A stretch of DNA of 64,000 nt from NCBI RefSeq assembly GCF_900100975.1, contig NZ_FNFX01000002.1:372001-436000 (forward strand), in the 5' to 3' direction. Positions 29,101-42,086 of the stretch are shown here, in pieces; positions within the stretch are counted from its first letter, which is position 1, and the number at the start of each line of letters is the position of its first letter. Origin of the DNA: Methylophilus rhizosphaerae. GTDB lineage: Bacteria; Pseudomonadota; Gammaproteobacteria; Burkholderiales; Methylophilaceae. The notes below the pieces were generated by a model. The model made no database searches. It worked only from the letters and a program-made list of their open reading frames with translations, and was not told the DNA's origin. Made by a program: the position numbers and the translations under genes.

Positions 29101-29528
29101 TGGTTGCGCAACACCTCCACGTCCAGCGTCTGGCCTTTTTTCAGCATAAACGTATGTGCAGCCAGGTAAGCGACCGGCGGCAACCGCAGCAAGGCGGTCG
29201 CAATCGGCACGATCACCACATCACTCTGGTTCTGGCTTAACTGGTACAGCGTTGCCAGCCGCTCTGAAATCAGGTCTGGATGCGGCGAGAACACATCATA
29301 CGGCAAGGTTTCCCAGTCCGGCAGCAGATGTACCTGTATGCCTTTGCCAAAATAAGGAATCTCCTCCATCAGGCGCTGCGCTTCAAACGCATTGGCGGTC
29401 AGGATCACCAGCGGATGCGGCGTGGCTTTTAACGCGATGGCCAATTCAGCCAATGCCTGGCTGTCTAACCCCTGACTATGAAAAGAGAAACGCTGTGGAT
29501 GCCCGATAACGGGAAGTGAAACTGCCAT
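26136..29528 (-). CDS. mfd: Transcription-repair coupling factor Mfd
   Basis: 1130 aa, typical length. Domains: UvrB-like N-terminal region (ANAFEAQRLMEEIP, GEFSVRGGLVDLYP), RNA-polymerase-interacting domain (VHEQHGVGRYKGLVNID), RecG-like translocase with Walker A (CGDVGFGKTEVALRAAF) and the DEEHRFG box, and the C-terminal TRCF domain. Mfd removes RNA polymerase stalled at lesions and recruits UvrA. It heads a two-gene unit with dedA. A TATAAT-like hexamer (29595-29600, minus strand) lies about 67 bases before the start. Confidence 0.97.
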   Translation of the reverse strand: MAVSLPVIGHPQRFSFHSQGLDSQALAELAIALKATPHPLVILTANAFEAQRLMEEIPYFGKGIQVHLLPDWETLPYDVFSPHPDLISERLATLYQLSQNQSDVVIVPIATALLRLPPVAYLAAHTFMLKKGQTLDVEVLRNQCAQAGYHHVSQVMSPGEFSVRGGLVDLYPMGSTLPYRIDLFDDEIETIRTFDIDTQRSVYPVPEIRMLPAREFPMDEAAITRFRSQFREYFEGDPQRAKIYKDVSKGTPSGGVEWYLPLFFEQTATLFDYLPQQTVLCLHGDLDKAAQTFWADASSRYRLMAHDAEKPILRPETLLQKTDEFFRQTHAFALVHHQLQTTTSMPTVDVDRRADQPLHKLQAFINQFSGRVLIAAESLGRRETIAQLFSQHGVTFSLAEDWAGFAESQFPVMLGVAPLHQGFVDGERAVITEAELYAGTVRQQRRRNQEKARNAEGMLKDLSELRLDDPVVHEQHGVGRYKGLVNIDFGEGETELLLIEYFGEDKLYVPVSQLFLISRYSGGPPESAPLHRLGSGQWEKAKKKALKQIRDTAAELLNLYAQRAARRGHAFTLSLHDYEAFCEGFPFEETPDQLEAIENVIKDMQSGRPMDRLVCGDVGFGKTEVALRAAFVAVMGGRQVAVLVPTTLLAEQHYQNFVDRFAEWPIKIAEISRFRTAKEQAEALKGLADGSIDIIIGTHRLIQKDVKFKNLGLAILDEEHRFGVRQKEQMKALRAEVDVLTLTATPIPRTLSMAMEGLREFSVISTPPQKRLAIKTFHTEYSEGIIREAVMREFKRGGQVYFLHNEVDTIYVMKEKLEKFLPEARIVIGHGQLRERELEHVMRDFYQQRANLLLCTTIVETGIDVPTANTMIINRADMFGLAQLHQLRGRVGRSHHQAYAYLLTDPHRTITPQAQKRLDAIQLLEDLGAGFHLAMHDLEIRGAGELLGDSQSGEMQEIGFNLYSDMLNHAVKQLKAGKEPDLDAPLGVTTEINLHTPALLPNNYCPDVHERLVLYKRLANCEDDEALDVMQEELIDRFGLLPEPGEALIACHRLRIAAKPLGIVKIDASDAAIQLQFNPKADIDPMKLINLLQRDKRCRMNGPDKLRVTVQLGNLNHRVELVKTLLKEFS

Positions 29529-29717
29529 AAAAATTTAAATCTTATTGCCCAGGTTTAACGAGTAATTCTTGGCGAATCTGCCGAGTAGTTTGTTATTATA
29601 ACTGCAAGCGCCCACTGGCTGTATTCGCTGCATGACAGGGACGCTGGAGCGATCACAGCGTCCTGCCACGCATTGACACAAATGGGGCGCCCTTTCCCGG
29701 CACGGAGAACAGACATA

Positions 29718-30392
29718 ATGAATGATAAACAAGTCGTCGCGCTAGAAGCCGCCAGCTACGTTAAAAACGATATGATTGTGGGGTTGGGCACAGGCTCTAC
29801 CGCCAATTATTTCATCGAGGCGCTGGCTGCACGCCAGCAACAGGAGAAACTGCGCGTGGCCACCGTCGCCAGCTCCAATATCAGCATGATCAAGGCGCAA
29901 TCGGTGGGGCTTACAGTGCTGAGTTTATCCCAGCTCAGCCAGATCGACCTGTATGTGGATGGCGCTGATGAAATCACCGCCGACAACACCCTGCTCAAAG
30001 GCCGCGGCTACGACCTGGTCATGGAAAAGCTACTGGCAAAGGCCGCCAGGCAGTTTATTGTGGTCGCAGATAAAAGCAAACTGGTAAGCCGTATTGGGGA
30101 AAACTATGCGATTCCGATTGAGGTCATACCATTTGCCTGGCAAGCCGCCAAACGCAGCATTGAAGCCATTGGGGGTATCGGCGATTTGCGTCCCAATGCT
30201 GCCAAGGATGGCCTGAGCATCACCAGCTATGGTAGCCTGGTGCTGGATATGCGTTTTGACGCAGGCATGGATGGACATCAATTGAATGCCCTGCTCAACA
30301 ATATTCCCGGCGTGGTTGAACATGGCATTTTCCCCCACCTGGCAAGTACCGTCCTGATTGCCGATCAAGGTAAGGTCGATATCCGCGCCTAG
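29718..30392 (+). CDS. rpiA: Ribose-5-phosphate isomerase A
   Basis: 224 aa from ATG 29718, which has GGAGA upstream; the longer in-frame TTG/GTG starts add a non-conserved tail. Active-site segments: GLGTGSTANYFIEAL (phosphate), DGADEI, KGRGYDLVMEKLLA and VADKSKLV. It interconverts ribose-5-phosphate and ribulose-5-phosphate in the pentose phosphate (and, in methylotrophs, ribulose monophosphate) pathway. It is followed 15 bases later by mltF, apparently without shared function. Confidence 0.96.
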   Translation: MNDKQVVALEAASYVKNDMIVGLGTGSTANYFIEALAARQQQEKLRVATVASSNISMIKAQSVGLTVLSLSQLSQIDLYVDGADEITADNTLLKGRGYDLVMEKLLAKAARQFIVVADKSKLVSRIGENYAIPIEVIPFAWQAAKRSIEAIGGIGDLRPNAAKDGLSITSYGSLVLDMRFDAGMDGHQLNALLNNIPGVVEHGIFPHLASTVLIADQGKVDIRA

Positions 30393-30407
30393 TCGCATCG
30401 CACCTGC

Positions 30408-34619
<4,212 letters not shown>

Positions 34620-34641
34620 AGCGGCAACAGTCGTGAGCGGC

Positions 34642-35265
34642 TTACTCACCGACGACGTCCACTCCTTGGGGAATCTTGAACAGGAACTGGGATGTCTGCA
34701 ATGACGGGTTGACTTCCACATTGGAGAACACAATGTGCGTACTCTGGCTGAACGCATCCACCAGGCGCATTTCGGCCAGCTTGCCATGATCGAAGGAAAT
34801 CACCACCACCTGGAAGCCGCTGTCTTTCTGTTTGGGCTTGGCCTGTACACGCTGCATGCCGTCAAAATCCCCCAGGCGCGACAACTGGAAGCTTTCTTCC
34901 ACATTCGAGCCGCCTGCCAGCAAAGCAGCCGGACTGGTGCCCAGCACCTTGTCAACGGCCCGCACGCTCACTTGCTGCAAATCAACATCAAACAAAAACA
35001 CCTGGCGCCCGTCACTGATAATCTGCTGCTCGTAAGGCTTGTGATAATCCCAGCGGAATTTGTTGGGCCGCTGCAACAGCATGGTGCCATCCACTTCCTG
35101 CAACTTGCTGCCTTTCTGGTCAAACACGGTCTGCTTGAAATTCGCGCGCATGGATTGCGTGCTTTGGTAAAAATGCTTCAAATCGTCCACACCATCGGCA
35201 TGAGCCAATGACACAGCCAGCAGGCTTGCATACCATAGCGCATGCATGAACCAGCGCTTACTCAT
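34642..35265 (-). CDS. lolA: Periplasmic lipoprotein carrier LolA
   Basis: 207 aa from ATG 35265. A signal peptide ([15 protein letters not shown]) is cut before DGVDDLKHF. The mature protein shows the LolA pattern: [49 protein letters not shown]. It ferries outer-membrane lipoproteins from LolCDE to LolB. The start overlaps the ftsK end by 8 bases (ATGAGTAA), indicating coupling. Confidence 0.95.
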   Translation of the reverse strand: MSKRWFMHALWYASLLAVSLAHADGVDDLKHFYQSTQSMRANFKQTVFDQKGSKLQEVDGTMLLQRPNKFRWDYHKPYEQQIISDGRQVFLFDVDLQQVSVRAVDKVLGTSPAALLAGGSNVEESFQLSRLGDFDGMQRVQAKPKQKDSGFQVVVISFDHGKLAEMRLVDAFSQSTHIVFSNVEVNPSLQTSQFLFKIPQGVDVVGE

Positions 35266-37594
35266 GCTCACCTCCGGCCTTGACCAGCACTTCACGGTTA
35301 CCATTGCTTTGCATGGCCGAGACCAGTCCTGCACGTTCCATATCTTCTATCAATCTTGCCGCCCTGTTATAACCAATCCGTAATTGACGTTGTACCGAGG
35401 AGATGGATGCACGACGGGTTTTCAGCACAATCGCCACCGCCTCATCATACAGCGGGTCTTTTTCACCACCGCCATCCTCACCGCCTGACATGCCATCAAG
35501 GTCGCCTCCTTCGGTCTCATTGGTCAGAATGCCTTCAATATAATTCGGTTCCCCTTGCGCTTTGAGGAAGTTGACCACATTGTGCACTTCGCCATCGCTG
35601 ACGAATGCACCGTGGATACGTTGCGGATAGCCGCTACCTGGCGGCAAATACAACATATCGCCTTGGCCGAGCAGGGTTTCGGCACCCATCTGGTCCAGGA
35701 TAGTGCGGGAGTCTATCTTGCTGGAAACCTGAAATGCCACGCGTGTGGGCACGTTGGCTTTGATCAGGCCGGTAATCACATCGACAGAAGGGCGTTGTGT
35801 CGCCAGGACCAGGTGGATACCGGACGCACGCGCCTTTTGCGCCAGTCGTGCAATCAACTCTTCCACCTTCTTGCCCACCACCATCATCAGGTCGGCCAGT
35901 TCATCGATGACGACGACAATCAATGGCATTTCATCCAGTGGCTCCGGTTCATCCGGGGTCAGGCTGAATGGGTGCGGAATCGGTGTACCCTGTTTTTTCG
36001 CCTCCTGGATCTTCTGGTTGTAGCCCGCCAGGTTACGTACGCCTAAGGTGGACATCAGCTTATAACGGCGCTCCATTTCGGCCACACACCAGTTCAAGGC
36101 ATTGGCTGCCTGGCGCATATCGGTCACCACCGGCGCCAGCAAATGCGGAATGCCTTCATACACCGATAATTCCAGCATTTTCGGGTCAATCAGGATCATA
36201 CGCACCCGGCTGGCTTCAGACTTGTACAGCAGGCTCAGAATCAGCGCGTTAATCGCAACAGACTTACCGGAACCCGTAGTACCTGCCACCAGCACATGCG
36301 GCATTTTGGCCAGGTCAGCGACAATAGGCTTACCGGCAATATCTTTACCCATGGCAATCGCCAGTGGGGAATTCAGGTCGGCATACGCCTGGCTGCCCAT
36401 GATTTCGGACAAGGACACAATCTGGCGCTTGGGATTAGGAATCTCCAGACCCATATAACTTTTGCCGGGAATGGTTTCCACCACGCGCACGCTGATCACG
36501 GACAAGGCACGTGCCAAATCCTTGGCCAGGTTGGTGATCTGGCTGCCTTTGACGCCAGGCGCGGGATCCAGCTCGTAACGCGTAATCACCGGGCCAGGTT
36601 GCGCAGTCACCACTTTGACCTCAATGCCAAAGTCCATCAGCTTGCGCTCAATCAGGCGCGAAGTGAAATCCAGTGTTTCGGCTGACTGCAGCTCAACCGA
36701 CTGGTTAGGTGCGTCCAGCAAATGCAAGGGCGGCAGCCCTTCCTGCGTAATCACTTCAAACAGCACCGCCTGTTTTTCCTTGACCACGCGCTCGCTGGGC
36801 TCAATCACAATTTCAGGCACGGTAATTTCTACCGGTTTGCGGTCTTCAATGCGTTTACGCTCGGCTTCGACAAATTCTTCACGCGCCTGTAATACCTGGC
36901 GGCCGACCTGGCGGTCCTGAAAATCCTGGTATTTCAGCAAACTCCACTGGTAAAGGCGAATCACCCCTTCCCCTAATTGCTCGCTCATACTGATCAGCGA
37001 CCAGCCGGTAAACAGGCTGAACGCCGTGGCGAACAACACCAGCAACAGCATAGTGGAGCCGGCAAACCCGAACATATTGCGCAACAGGTGGTCAATACCG
37101 CTGCCAATCACGCCCCCCTGTTTTAAAGGGAAATCTGCCGGAAAATTCACCAGATGACCGGATTCCAGCGCGGCAGAGGCCAGCAATAACAATGCAAAAC
37201 CGACGCCGTTCAGCCACCAGTCCTGCTTTTCGGCAGCATCCAGATGCAGGCGCTGGTACATCAGCCAGACAAAGTAAAAGGCCAGGATGACAAACCACCA
37301 GGAAGAAAAGCCAAACAGGGAAAGCAGCACATCGGCAATCCATGCCCCCACCACACCGCCCGCATTATGTACAATACCGTTTTCACCGATGGCATGGGTC
37401 CAGCCCGGGTCCTCATGCGAGTAAGACACCAGGATAACCGCCAGAAATACACCCAGCGCGGCCAGTGCGATCCACGTGACTTCGCGTACCAGTTTGGCGT
37501 CTTTTAACTGCTTTTCGGTAGACTCTCTTTCCAAACGGGCATTGGATATACTTTTTTTATTAAAAAACAATGCGTTATCTCTTTCTTTACGCAA
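35258..37594 (-). CDS. ftsK: DNA translocase FtsK, non-ATG start
   Basis: Up to 778 aa. Four N-terminal membrane helices (~40-200) precede a linker, the RecA-like motor with Walker [17 protein letters not shown] and DELADLMM, and the C-terminal gamma winged helix ([27 protein letters not shown]). It moves dif sites together at the septum. There is no ATG before the first membrane helix. TTG 37594 is one candidate, but a TATAAT hexamer (37608-37613, minus strand) is only ~14 bases from it. TTG 37570, with AAAGAGAT upstream, is the better start and would give 770 aa. Confidence 0.93.
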   Translation of the reverse strand: MRKERDNALFFNKKSISNARLERESTEKQLKDAKLVREVTWIALAALGVFLAVILVSYSHEDPGWTHAIGENGIVHNAGGVVGAWIADVLLSLFGFSSWWFVILAFYFVWLMYQRLHLDAAEKQDWWLNGVGFALLLLASAALESGHLVNFPADFPLKQGGVIGSGIDHLLRNMFGFAGSTMLLLVLFATAFSLFTGWSLISMSEQLGEGVIRLYQWSLLKYQDFQDRQVGRQVLQAREEFVEAERKRIEDRKPVEITVPEIVIEPSERVVKEKQAVLFEVITQEGLPPLHLLDAPNQSVELQSAETLDFTSRLIERKLMDFGIEVKVVTAQPGPVITRYELDPAPGVKGSQITNLAKDLARALSVISVRVVETIPGKSYMGLEIPNPKRQIVSLSEIMGSQAYADLNSPLAIAMGKDIAGKPIVADLAKMPHVLVAGTTGSGKSVAINALILSLLYKSEASRVRMILIDPKMLELSVYEGIPHLLAPVVTDMRQAANALNWCVAEMERRYKLMSTLGVRNLAGYNQKIQEAKKQGTPIPHPFSLTPDEPEPLDEMPLIVVVIDELADLMMVVGKKVEELIARLAQKARASGIHLVLATQRPSVDVITGLIKANVPTRVAFQVSSKIDSRTILDQMGAETLLGQGDMLYLPPGSGYPQRIHGAFVSDGEVHNVVNFLKAQGEPNYIEGILTNETEGGDLDGMSGGEDGGGEKDPLYDEAVAIVLKTRRASISSVQRQLRIGYNRAARLIEDMERAGLVSAMQSNGNREVLVKAGGEHE

Positions 37595-37624
37595 ATGAAC
37601 TTAAATGATTATAACAAAATCAAA

Positions 37625-37653
37625 TTGCAGACAGGCATTCTAGCTTTTAAAAT
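37625..37653 (+). promoter_or_regulatory. Candidate sigma-70 promoter of dps
   Basis: TTGCAG (37625-37630), 17 bases, TAAAAT (37648-37653). A Shine-Dalgarno AAGGAG (37669-37674) and ATG 37681 follow. The divergent ftsK -10-like hexamer TATAAT lies at 37608-37613 on the other strand. Confidence 0.5.
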
Positions 37654-37680
37654 AGCTTTACCCACAATAAGGAGACCGCC

Positions 37681-38145
37681 ATGGATATTGGTATCAATAA
37701 CGAAGATCGTCATCAAATTGCAGAAGGTTTATCAAAACTGCTGGCGGATACATATACCTTGTATCTGAAAACCCACTACTTCCACTGGAATGTCACCGGT
37801 CCGATGTTCAACACCTTGCACCTGATGTTTGAAACACAATATACCGAGCTGGCACTGGCGGTAGACCTGGTTGCCGAACGTATCCGCTCGCTGGGTGTGT
37901 ATGCGCCGGGCACGTATGCCCAGTTTTCCAAACTGACCTCAATTGACGAAACCGTGGATGTGCCCAAAGCCAATGACATGATTCGCGAACTGGTGGCCGG
38001 CCATGAGGCCGTTTGCCGTACTGCGCGTAGCGTGTTCCCGGCAGCAGAAAAAGCGGACGATGAAGCGACAGCAGACTTGCTGACCCAACGCTTGCAGTTA
38101 CATGAAAAAACCGCATGGATGTTACGTAGTTTATTGGAGAAATAA
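37681..38145 (+). CDS. dps: Dps-family DNA-protecting ferritin-like protein
   Basis: 154 aa. Ferroxidase-site features of Dps are present: the H-W-N motif ([13 protein letters not shown]) and [17 protein letters not shown] with the Asp/Glu ligands. The Dps dodecamer stores iron, consumes peroxide and coats DNA in stress. The C-terminus [11 protein letters not shown] ends in the last alpha helix with no Lys-rich tail. The final codons are part of a long hairpin that runs past the stop. Two additional copies of this 3' end follow downstream. Confidence 0.95.
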   Translation: MDIGINNEDRHQIAEGLSKLLADTYTLYLKTHYFHWNVTGPMFNTLHLMFETQYTELALAVDLVAERIRSLGVYAPGTYAQFSKLTSIDETVDVPKANDMIRELVAGHEAVCRTARSVFPAAEKADDEATADLLTQRLQLHEKTAWMLRSLLEK

Positions 38146-38163
38146 ACTACGCATGCGGTTTTT
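38106..38163 (+). terminator. Compound terminator hairpin overlapping the dps stop codon
   Basis: Outer arms AAAAACCGCATG (38106-38117) and CATGCGGTTTTT (38152-38163) pair perfectly. Inner arms CGTAGTTTATT (38125-38135) and AATAAACTACG (38141-38151) pair perfectly around a 5-base loop. A 7-base bulge lies on the left. The stem thus covers 23 bp, includes the last 12 codons of dps, and ends in five Ts. Confidence 0.85.
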
Positions 38164-38205
38164 CGGTGCAGGCTAACATCGATACAATCAATGTTAAGCG
38201 AAGCG

Positions 38206-38342
38206 GCCGAAACCAAAAGACTGCCTGGATGCTGCGTAGCCTGCTTGAGAAGTAATTCCAGGCAGTCTTTCAGTACAGGCTAACCTTCAGGTTATGCCGA
38301 AACTAAAAACCGTATGGGTGCTGAGAAACCTGATGGAATAAT
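38206..38342 (+). repeat. Two additional dps 3'-end copies downstream of dps
   Basis: Copy 2 (38217-38255) reads [12 protein letters not shown]-stop, the same peptide as the dps end, with ten base changes that are all synonymous. Copy 3 (38306-38341) reads K-T-V-W-V-L-R-N-L-M-E-stop. Between copies lie the shared words CAGGCTAAC and CCGAAAC. Copy 2 has its own perfect 14-bp hairpin (38216-38229 with 38257-38270). No start codon or ribosome site makes these genes; they are fragments. Confidence 0.85.
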
Positions 38343-38389
38343 AAGCGTTACCAGTACCTCTCTAAACGCAGTCATTTAAAAACAAATCC

Positions 38390-38430
38390 GGGGATGACAC
38401 CTTGTAACAGGTAGGTTCATCCCCATTTTA
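38390..38430 (+). terminator. Hairpin before trxB, possible terminator
   Basis: Stem GGGGATGA (38390-38397) with TCATCCCC (38417-38424), an inner ACCT/AGGT pairing, then ATTTTATT. It lies 35 bases before trxB and may stop read-through from the dps side or act in the trxB leader. Confidence 0.55.
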
Positions 38431-38461
38431 TTGAACATCACTTATTCACCAAGAAAGATAA

Positions 38462-39415
<954 letters not shown>

Positions 39416-39428
39416 GGTTGGATTGAAG

Positions 39429-39475
39429 AAAAAGCGCGCCCGGATGAATAAAGTCGGGGTGCGCTTTTTTCTTTT
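39429..39475 (+). terminator. Terminator after trxB
   Basis: An imperfect GC-rich stem (AAAAAGCGCGCCC with GGGGTGCGCTTTTT) ends in a T-run (TTTTTTCTTTT), starting 13 bases after the trxB stop. Confidence 0.85.
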
Positions 39476-39507
39476 AGAATATAGTCTTGAGTGAATACAA
39501 TATCGCC

Positions 39508-40056
39508 ATGGCCAACGACTTGCCCAACACAGAGGATGACGACGATATTCAGCTGTTCCATGAAGCAGTCAAGGGCGCTCGTCCGGTCGAAGCCAAGCGT
39601 ATCCTGCATGCGCCGAAAAAACCCAAACCGATTCCGCGTCAGCTGATACGGGATGAGCAACAGGCACTCGTCGATTCGTTAAGCGACCACTATATTCCTG
39701 CACACGAACTGGAGAGTGGTGAAGAGCTGTTGTACCTGCGCGATGGCCAATCGCCGCTGGTACTCAGTAAATTGCGCCGCGGCCATTGGGTGGTGCAAGC
39801 CCATATAGATTTGCATGGCCTGGTCAGCGATGAAGCCCGTTTATATGTTTCCGAGTTTATTGCTGACTGCAAAAAGCGTGGCTTACGCTGCATCAGGATA
39901 GTGCACGGCAAAGGATTAGGTTCCAGAAACAAAGAACCAGTCCTCAAGCATAAGTTGCGCAACTGGCTGATGCAAAAAGATGAAGTGATTGCCTATGCCC
40001 AGGCACGAACCAATGATGGCGGCAGCGGTGCCGTGATTGTGCTGCTTAAAGCATAA
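39508..40056 (+). CDS. Smr-domain protein
   Basis: 182 aa from ATG 39508; a TTG at 39487 would add seven residues but has no ribosome site. The N-terminal half is charged and extended. The C-terminal Smr domain (~residues 98-182) has the IDLHGL motif and VHGKGLGSRNKEPVLK, the two signatures of MutS2/SmrA-type nucleases. Family members nick branched DNA or cleave mRNA at collided ribosomes; which applies here is unknown. The stop codon is inside a 13-bp terminator stem. Confidence 0.9.
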   Translation: MANDLPNTEDDDDIQLFHEAVKGARPVEAKRILHAPKKPKPIPRQLIRDEQQALVDSLSDHYIPAHELESGEELLYLRDGQSPLVLSKLRRGHWVVQAHIDLHGLVSDEARLYVSEFIADCKKRGLRCIRIVHGKGLGSRNKEPVLKHKLRNWLMQKDEVIAYAQARTNDGGSGAVIVLLKA

Positions 40057-40084
40057 ACGCGATATCTTCACAGATATCGCGTTT
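40055..40084 (+). terminator. Terminator overlapping the Smr gene stop
   Basis: Perfect 13-bp stem AAACGCGATATCT / AGATATCGCGTTT with loop TCAC, beginning inside the TAA stop codon (40054-40056). It also points at the convergent glycine-zipper gene, which ends at 40121. Confidence 0.85.
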
Positions 40085-40120
40085 TCCAGATGATTAAGAT
40101 TACAGGTAACTGCCGGTAAA

Positions 40121-40711
40121 TTACCAATAACGACGTGAATGCTGTGGCCCGCGCCCTTGCATGGCAACCGGGCGGTAAACTGCGGGCATCGGTTGCGCCA
40201 GCACGTAATGTTGCGGATTCACCTGCACGGCCACATCCATGAAGGCCCCTGGATTCCTGTCCATCACAGTGCTGTACTGACGCCCCTGGTATTCGTAGTT
40301 CACTACATAACCGGTCGTGACAGTTTGCCACTGGTCTACCGTCACGCATTGCTGAACCGGACGGTTCACAATGCGCTCGCGACCGTAAGTATTCTGATTG
40401 CCCACCCGGTCGCCAACCACAGCGCCCAGACCAGCACCAACAGCCGCAGCGACAATCCGGCCACTGCCTTTGCCTATGGTACTCCCCAGCAAACCACCCG
40501 CTACCCCACCCACAATCGCACCGGTATTGGAGTGTGCGGGTTCATAAACACTTTCACGTACATAGTCGGTCCGGCATTCCTGGCGTGGCTGATTGATACT
40601 CTGTACTTGCGGGCTCACGGACAGCACCCTGGCCCGGTCAATGATTTGATCGGCAGCCGCCATCTGGCTCGCCGTCATCAGTACAACACTCAATCCTATC
40701 AGTTTACGCAT
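40121..40711 (-). CDS. Glycine-zipper 2TM domain envelope protein
   Basis: 196 aa. A signal peptide (LIGLSVVLMTASQMAAA) is followed by a short region with paired Cys (one in PRQECRTDY, one in VQQCVTVD). A glycine zipper at ~62-105 (NTGAIVGGVAGGLLGSTIGKGSGRIV, split by motif) and a Tyr/Gln-rich tail follow. The layout is that of YcfJ/17-kDa surface antigen-like proteins. It is probably located in the outer membrane or periplasm. The exact function is unknown. A perfect 18-bp palindrome lies ~100 bases upstream. Confidence 0.8.
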   Translation of the reverse strand: MRKLIGLSVVLMTASQMAAADQIIDRARVLSVSPQVQSINQPRQECRTDYVRESVYEPAHSNTGAIVGGVAGGLLGSTIGKGSGRIVAAAVGAGLGAVVGDRVGNQNTYGRERIVNRPVQQCVTVDQWQTVTTGYVVNYEYQGRQYSTVMDRNPGAFMDVAVQVNPQHYVLAQPMPAVYRPVAMQGRGPQHSRRYW

Positions 40712-40812
40712 TTGTTTCTCCTCTCAACACATCCTGCCTGATGCAGTCATTTCCATAACGTGCATTCAATCATGTGGGAGGACTGCCAGATGTATCCGGT
40801 TGCGCATAATTT

Positions 40813-40830
40813 TGTATCTGCGCAGATACA
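40813..40830. promoter_or_regulatory. 18-bp perfect palindrome, probable operator
   Basis: TGTATCTGC followed directly by GCAGATACA, with no loop. It lies 10 bases past the Crp/Fnr stop and ~100 bases before the start of the glycine-zipper gene. The lack of loop and T-run argues against a terminator. Confidence 0.55.
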
Positions 40831-40840
40831 GGCTGCGCCG

Positions 40841-41503
40841 TTACTGGCCGCTGTTTGCCAGTTTAAGCAATTCAGCTCTCTGCTGAATTTCAATCATGCC
40901 GCGCCCCATATGCAGCCAGCCTTTCTGCTCCAGCCGTTTTAGCTGGCGACTGACCACTTCGCGGGCAGTGCCCAGTTCATCGGCGATCTGCTGATGCGTA
41001 CGTTGAATCGTGTTGCTTCCCATATCCAGCAGGCATTTTGCCAGCCGCGCATCCAGCGTCTGGAAGGCAACCTCATCCAGCAGCACAATCAGGTCGCTGA
41101 TCAGGGCACCATAGTTCTGCATCACATACTGCCTGAATACCGGCGAATCAATCATGAGCCTCTGGAAAATGGCATCGGGAATAATGACATCCTGGATTTC
41201 TTCTTCCACGATAGTAGAGGCCGGATACTGGCTATTGCCCAGCAGGCAGGTCGTGGTAATGACACAGGTTTCACCGGCGCTGACGCGATACAGCACAATT
41301 TCGCGGCCACTGGCCGACATTTTGTACACGCGTGACCGGCCTTTCAGGCGCAACACGTAACCACCACAGTGATCCCCTTCCTGGTAACCTATCGTGCCTG
41401 TCGGCGCTTCCACAATGCGCGCAAACTGCATGACTAGCTTTTTAGCGGGTTCCTCCAGCGCTTCCAGTTCAGGAAACAGGCTGATCCATGAAAGTGACTG
41501 CAT
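40841..41503 (-). CDS. Crp/Fnr-family transcription regulator
   Basis: 220 aa. The N-terminal cyclic-nucleotide-binding-like barrel (~20-130) contains YQEGDHCGGYVLRLKGRSRVYK. A dimerisation helix and a winged helix-turn-helix with THQQIADELGTAREVVSRQL (~165-185) follow. The FNR Fe-S cysteine set near the N-terminus is absent, so it is not an oxygen-sensing FNR. The recognition helix (AREVVSRQLKRLEQKG) is of the common Crp/Fnr type. It is divergent from the ArsR-DUF442-SQR genes and may govern them or itself. The effector is unknown. Confidence 0.88.
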   Translation of the reverse strand: MQSLSWISLFPELEALEEPAKKLVMQFARIVEAPTGTIGYQEGDHCGGYVLRLKGRSRVYKMSASGREIVLYRVSAGETCVITTTCLLGNSQYPASTIVEEEIQDVIIPDAIFQRLMIDSPVFRQYVMQNYGALISDLIVLLDEVAFQTLDARLAKCLLDMGSNTIQRTHQQIADELGTAREVVSRQLKRLEQKGWLHMGRGMIEIQQRAELLKLANSGQ

Positions 41504-41569
41504 CTCCGGTCCTTTTTATCATTTATCCCTGTACGCTGCCACAGAACGTACCATGACATAGTTTTATGC

Positions 41570-41582
41570 GATAAACTTTATC
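41570..41582. promoter_or_regulatory. Palindrome GATAAA-C-TTTATC between divergent regulators
   Basis: A 13-base inverted repeat GATAAACTTTATC lies 67 bases before the Crp/Fnr start and 149 bases before the ArsR start. It is a candidate operator for one of them. Confidence 0.45.
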
Positions 41583-41730
41583 ATACTTGAAGCGCAAGCC
41601 TCTATCACACAGATCATTTCAGGTTCATTCCTAATTGGGTTCCCGTGAATGTTCGTCCCGTGTTAGCTGGTTTATGATTCAAACAATGACTTCATCACAT
41701 ATAAAAACAAATGATCAATATAGGGGCAAC

Positions 41731-42078
41731 ATGCAAACACCTGATATTGCAGCGGATATTTTTGATCAACTGAGAGCGTCTGCCGATCAGGCCAGCAGCC
41801 TGATGAAGGTGATGGCTAATAGTGACCGGTTAATGCTGCTATGCCAACTCTCCCAGGGTGAGAAATCCGTCAGCGAACTGGAAAGCAGCCTGAATTTACG
41901 GCAGCCAAGCCTGTCACAGCAATTAACTGTTTTACGCGAAGCACAACTGGTCACCACCCGCCGCGAAGGCAAAAATGTGTTTTACAGCATCAGCAGTCCA
42001 GCCGCACTGGCCGTGATTCAGGTCTTACACCGGGAGTTTTGCCAAAAAGCAGTCAATGCCCATTTGAAACGTGCTTAG
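41731..42078 (+). CDS. ArsR-family dithiol regulator (BigR/SqrR-like)
   Basis: 115 aa from ATG 41731, preceded by AGGGGC. Winged-helix features: SVSELESSLNLRQPSLSQQLTVLREAQLVTTRR, read in parts as helix-turn-helix ~46-80. Two Cys, C38 (LLCQLS) and C104 (REFCQK), are 66 residues apart, the same spacing as the persulfide-sensing pair C41/C107 of SqrR. No metal-binding ELCVCDL motif is present. In SqrR/BigR a tetrasulfide bridge between these Cys releases DNA and turns on sulfide oxidation genes. Here DUF442 and SQR genes follow, 8 and ~470 bases on. Confidence 0.85.
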   Translation: MQTPDIAADIFDQLRASADQASSLMKVMANSDRLMLLCQLSQGEKSVSELESSLNLRQPSLSQQLTVLREAQLVTTRREGKNVFYSISSPAALAVIQVLHREFCQKAVNAHLKRA

Positions 42079-42086
42079 GAGCTACC

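Noticed and set aside
38217-38255. Possible short gene made by the second dps tail
   Set aside because: It has no start codon or ribosome site in frame; it is a fragment rather than a small ORF.
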